Shown here: piece by piece, positions 15,213-16,689 of the stretch
Layout: each line of letters begins with the position of its first letter
Position numbering within the stretch: position 1 is the stretch's first letter
From: Parvularculaceae bacterium UBA4496
GTDB taxonomy: Bacteria > Pseudomonadota > Alphaproteobacteria > Caulobacterales > Parvularculaceae
Length of the DNA stretch: 16,689 nt
Reading direction: 5' to 3'
Assembly: GCA_002388885.1 (NCBI GenBank)
Contig: DGNI01000127.1
Coordinates: 39,266-55,954, forward strand
Program-made: the position numbers and the translations under genes
The notes under the pieces: generated by a model
Seen by the model: only the letters and a program-made list of their open reading frames with translations
Told to the model about the DNA's origin: nothing
Database searches by the model: none

Positions 15213-15239
15213 GGCCGCCTTGATGGCGCCACGCTCTTT
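15213..15239 (+). terminator. Possible weak terminator after the NifU-like gene
   Basis: GGCCGCC and GGCGCC can pair around TTGAT with one bulged base, followed a few bases later by CTCTTTTCT. The stem is short and the T tract is interrupted and set off, so this is a weak call. It overlaps the -35 hexamer of the promoter proposed for the adjacent hairpin RNA. Confidence 0.25.
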
Positions 15240-15247
15240 TCTATCTT
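15220..15247 (+). promoter_or_regulatory. Candidate promoter for a hairpin RNA
   Basis: TTGATG at 15220-15225, a 16 bp spacer and TATCTT at 15242-15247 match sigma-70 hexamers at four of six positions each. The predicted start of transcription, about 15254, falls just before the first base-paired arm at 15257. No gene follows on this strand, which is why the fit is notable. Confidence 0.35.
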
Positions 15248-15253
15248 GAAGGT

Positions 15254-15336
15254 AACAAGCGGCCCGGTTTCTCTCTCCCCCGCCTTAGGGCCGCTTCAGA
15301 AGGCGTCTCGCGTTCTCCCCCGGAGCGCGAGACGCT
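15254..15336 (+). ncRNA. Candidate small RNA with two strong hairpins and C/U-rich loops
   Basis: Hairpin 1 pairs AAGCGGCCC (15257-15265) with GGGCCGCTT (15288-15296) around a 22 nt loop containing TCTCTCTCCCCCG. Hairpin 2 pairs GCGTCTCGCG (15303-15312) with CGCGAGACGC (15326-15335); inside it CTCC (15315-15318) pairs with GGAG (15322-15325), a 14 bp stem with two unpaired T. Both loop regions share TCTCCCCCG. Tandem hairpins presenting pyrimidine-rich, anti-Shine-Dalgarno-like loops resemble alphaproteobacterial regulators of the alpha-r14/CcsR kind, which carry CCUCCUCCC loops; the sequence here is different. The region lies between convergent gene ends, so simple terminators are the main alternative, but neither strand has a T tract after the hairpins. 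Confidence 0.35.
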
Positions 15337-15354
15337 GCATTTCAAGCAGATAAA

Positions 15355-16290
15355 TCAAGCTGCTGCTTCCTGTGCGTCAGACGCGTCGGCGCTTTCTGCG
15401 GCTTCGTTCTGCACCCACGCCTTGAACGCCTTGACCGTGGGGGATGACGATTTCGATGGCGGGTGTACGACGTAATAGGAAAACTCCGTAGGCGTCGTAA
15501 GGTCGAAGGGAATGACAAGGCGCGCAGCTTCAAGATCCGCAAGCGCAAGCGCCGCTTTGGCCAGCGCGACGCCTTTACCGGCGACGGCCGCTTCAATGAC
15601 GAGGCTCGACTGATTGAATTTGAGGCCGCGCTCGCCTTGCTTGTGGCAGACGCCGGCGGCTTTGAGCCACATGGGCCATGTCGGGCAGCCCGGATCTTTT
15701 TCTGTGGACGAGTCGTGCAGCAGCGTGTGGAGCTTCAGATCTTCGGGCTTTTTGAGCGGCGTGTCGCCGGTGAGGAGCTGCGGGCTGCAAACCGGGACGA
15801 TCTTTTCCGCCATTAGGTGCTCGGTAATGAGGCCGTCATATCTGCCGCCGCCATAGCGGATGGCGATATCCACATCGTCGACAGCGAAATCGACCACGTT
15901 CATATCGGCGGAAACCCAGACGTCGATGTCGGGGTGGGCCTCCTGAAACCGGTCGAGACGCGGCACCAGCCATTTTGAGGCGAAGGATGGCGCCACCGAA
16001 ACGGTCAACCGGCCAGCGTCTGCCTTCTTGGCAAGGATTTGCCCGGCTTCCGCCAGCTTGTCGAAGCCCTCCCGCAGGATCGGCAGGCTGGCCTGCGCCT
16101 CATCTGTCAGCAAGAGCGCTCGCTTATGGCGGCGAAAAACTGGGGTCTGCAAAAAGTCCTCAAGCGCCTTGATTTGCTGGCTGACCGCGCCCGGCGTCAC
16201 ATGCAGCTCGTCGGCGGCTTTAGTGAAACTTAAGTGGCGGGCGGCGGCTTCAAACACGCGTAGCGCATTCAATGGCGGCATCTGCTTCAT
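15355..16290 (-). CDS. LysR-type transcriptional regulator (GcvA-like)
   Basis: A 311 aa DNA-binding regulator. The winged helix-turn-helix spans about residues 8-65 (LNALRVFEAAARHLSFTKAADELHVTPGAVSQQIKALEDFL, written in parts here: RHLSFTKAADELHVTPGAVS is the recognition core). The effector-binding domain follows from about residue 93 (GRLTVSVAPSFASKWLVPRL), with GVALAKAALALADL near the end; the form is that of the GcvA branch. The C-terminal tail is acidic and alanine-rich. The start is the ATG at 16288-16290 (MKQMPPLNAL), with GGAGAGAGGG upstream. It diverges from the cysG-like gene, and the shared region carries three dyads with the CTAAT core known for GcvA. I infer it controls itself and cysG, perhaps sensing a sulfur or amino acid metabolite. 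Confidence 0.93.
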   Translation of the reverse strand: MKQMPPLNALRVFEAAARHLSFTKAADELHVTPGAVSQQIKALEDFLQTPVFRRHKRALLLTDEAQASLPILREGFDKLAEAGQILAKKADAGRLTVSVAPSFASKWLVPRLDRFQEAHPDIDVWVSADMNVVDFAVDDVDIAIRYGGGRYDGLITEHLMAEKIVPVCSPQLLTGDTPLKKPEDLKLHTLLHDSSTEKDPGCPTWPMWLKAAGVCHKQGERGLKFNQSSLVIEAAVAGKGVALAKAALALADLEAARLVIPFDLTTPTEFSYYVVHPPSKSSSPTVKAFKAWVQNEAAESADASDAQEAAA

Positions 16291-16322
16291 TTTCTGGGCC
16301 CTCTCTCCGGCAGGCAGCGCTT

Positions 16323-16351
16323 TATATAGTTAGCTTTACTAATGCTATTAA
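16323..16351 (-). promoter_or_regulatory. Candidate lysR promoter
   Basis: On the minus strand, TTAATA (16346-16351) and TATATA (16323-16328) are separated by exactly 17 bp. Transcription would begin near 16316, leaving a leader of about 26 nt that carries the lysR Shine-Dalgarno. The 15 bp dyad at 16329-16343 fills the spacer, consistent with autorepression. Confidence 0.5.
16329..16343. promoter_or_regulatory. LysR-type operator 1 (gTTAG-N5-CTAAT)
   Basis: GTTAG CTTTA CTAAT, one mismatch from the perfect dyad seen in the other two copies. It sits between the -35 and -10 hexamers proposed for lysR. A further TAAT-N3-ATTA overlaps it at 16340-16350. Confidence 0.6.
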
Positions 16352-16385
16352 GAAAAAGCACAAGTCACCATGTTGTGAAAGATGG

Positions 16386-16400
16386 ATTAGAAAAGCTAAT
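16386..16400. promoter_or_regulatory. LysR-type operator 2 (ATTAG-N5-CTAAT)
   Basis: ATTAG AAAAG CTAAT is a perfect dyad with a 5 bp spacer and a T-N11-A layout. Its centre lies about 62 bp before the transcription start inferred for cysG, close to the usual -65 recognition site of LysR activators. Confidence 0.65.
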
Positions 16401-16419
16401 TTTGTGAAATTACGCCACT

Positions 16420-16448
16420 TTGCTGTCCTAGCGAAGAAATCCTAATAT
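16420..16448 (+). promoter_or_regulatory. Candidate cysG promoter
   Basis: TTGCTG at 16420-16425, a 17 bp spacer and TAATAT at 16443-16448 would start a transcript near 16455, with a leader of about 115 nt. The -35 match is poor, as expected for an activator-dependent promoter. TTGACC at 16450-16455 has no good -10 at the right distance. Confidence 0.35.
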
Positions 16449-16484
16449 TTTGACCAGAAATATTCGATTGTAGCGAGTTTTTTA

Positions 16485-16522
16485 TACGCATAGGTTCCGT
16501 CCTTACGCATAGGTTCCGTCCT
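16485..16522. repeat. Tandem 19 bp direct repeat in the cysG leader
   Basis: TACGCATAGGTTCCGTCCT occurs twice with no gap and no mismatch, at 16485-16503 and 16504-16522, about 50 bp before the cysG start. It could be a recent slippage duplication or a doubled regulatory element. No other copy was seen in the window. Confidence 0.95.
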
Positions 16523-16556
16523 GCCAATCAGTCGGACATGTTCAGCTAACTTTTGA

Positions 16557-16571
16557 ATTAGAAAATCTAAT
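16557..16571. promoter_or_regulatory. LysR-type operator 3 (ATTAG-N5-CTAAT) over the cysG start
   Basis: ATTAG AAAAT CTAAT is a perfect dyad of the same design as operator 2. Its last two bases are the first two of the cysG ATG (16570-16572). Occupancy would block transcription or alter DNA shape at the start of the gene. Confidence 0.6.
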
Positions 16572-16689
16572 GAAAAGCTTTCCGGCTCATATCGATCTCA
16601 ACAACCGCCCGGTCCTGATTATCGGCGGCGGGCCGGCAGCGCTCGCCAAGGCGCGTCTGGTTCTGGCGGCGGATGCGGACCTGACCGTC
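16570..16689 (+). CDS. cysG: Siroheme synthase / precorrin-2 dehydrogenase N-terminus (runs off the right edge)
   Basis: Only 40 codons are present. They read MKSFPAHIDLNNRPVLIIGG, then GGPAALAKARLVLAADADLTV, which is the N-terminal Rossmann NAD-binding fold of the CysG/Met8 precorrin-2 dehydrogenase and ferrochelatase (GGGxxAxxKARLxL). The product makes siroheme for sulfite and nitrite reductases, so a sulfur assimilation operon may continue to the right. Whether a methyltransferase domain is fused cannot be seen, so the symbol is provisional. The ATG at 16570-16572 has no Shine-Dalgarno and overlaps a regulator dyad. A start further into the gene is unlikely because residues from about 12 on are family core. 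Regulation by the divergent LysR protein is inferred. Confidence 0.8.
   Translation, partial: MKSFPAHIDLNNRPVLIIGGGPAALAKARLVLAADADLTV

Noticed and set aside
16329..16571. Operator centres spaced 57 and 171 bp apart (a ratio of three)
   Set aside because: With only three sites the exact ratio is probably chance, and 57 bp is not a whole number of helical turns.

Overview
The window looks like ordinary chromosome from a GC-rich alphaproteobacterium. Pointers are a class I (archaeal-type) lysyl-tRNA synthetase, a DUF952-pyrD gene pair, a DUF2270 membrane protein, a PrkA kinase, a NifU-like scaffold and a GcvA-type LysR regulator beside a CysG-type siroheme gene. All identifications come from reading the sequences; no search was run. 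I see no prophage, insertion sequence, CRISPR array, tRNA or rRNA.

Layout, left to right. (1) Minus strand: the N-terminal part of prkA, preceded by a 58-codon small ORF ending in a terminator, a 455 bp gene-poor stretch, and lysK. (2) A terB-like gene (+) meets a DASS/SLC13 transporter (-), sharing a CTAG stop. (3) DUF952-pyrD (+) is translationally coupled and meets a MATE exporter (-) with a 7 bp overlap. (4) DUF2270 plus a TTG-started four-helix membrane protein (+) meets hisI (-). (5) cysS-DUF389-PhyH (+) ends at a 136 bp palindromic element, facing a secreted acidic coiled-coil protein (-). (6) Pirin and a NifU-like scaffold (+) are followed by two strong hairpins with pyrimidine-rich loops that may be a small RNA. 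(7) A LysR regulator (-) diverges from a cysG-like gene (+, cut by the window end); the region between holds three copies of one 15 bp dyad and a tandem 19 bp repeat.

Most genes are housekeeping: tRNA charging (lysK, cysS), pyrimidine (pyrD), histidine (hisI) and siroheme (cysG) synthesis, and transport. They alternate strand often, in units of one to three genes with very short convergent junctions.

I find no multi-gene novel defence or biosynthetic system. The observations most worth checking are regulatory: the LysR operator set between lysR and cysG, with one dyad filling the lysR promoter spacer and another over the cysG start codon; the small ORF whose stop codon lies in a terminator loop just upstream of prkA; the tandem-hairpin small RNA candidate; and the palindrome after the PhyH gene.
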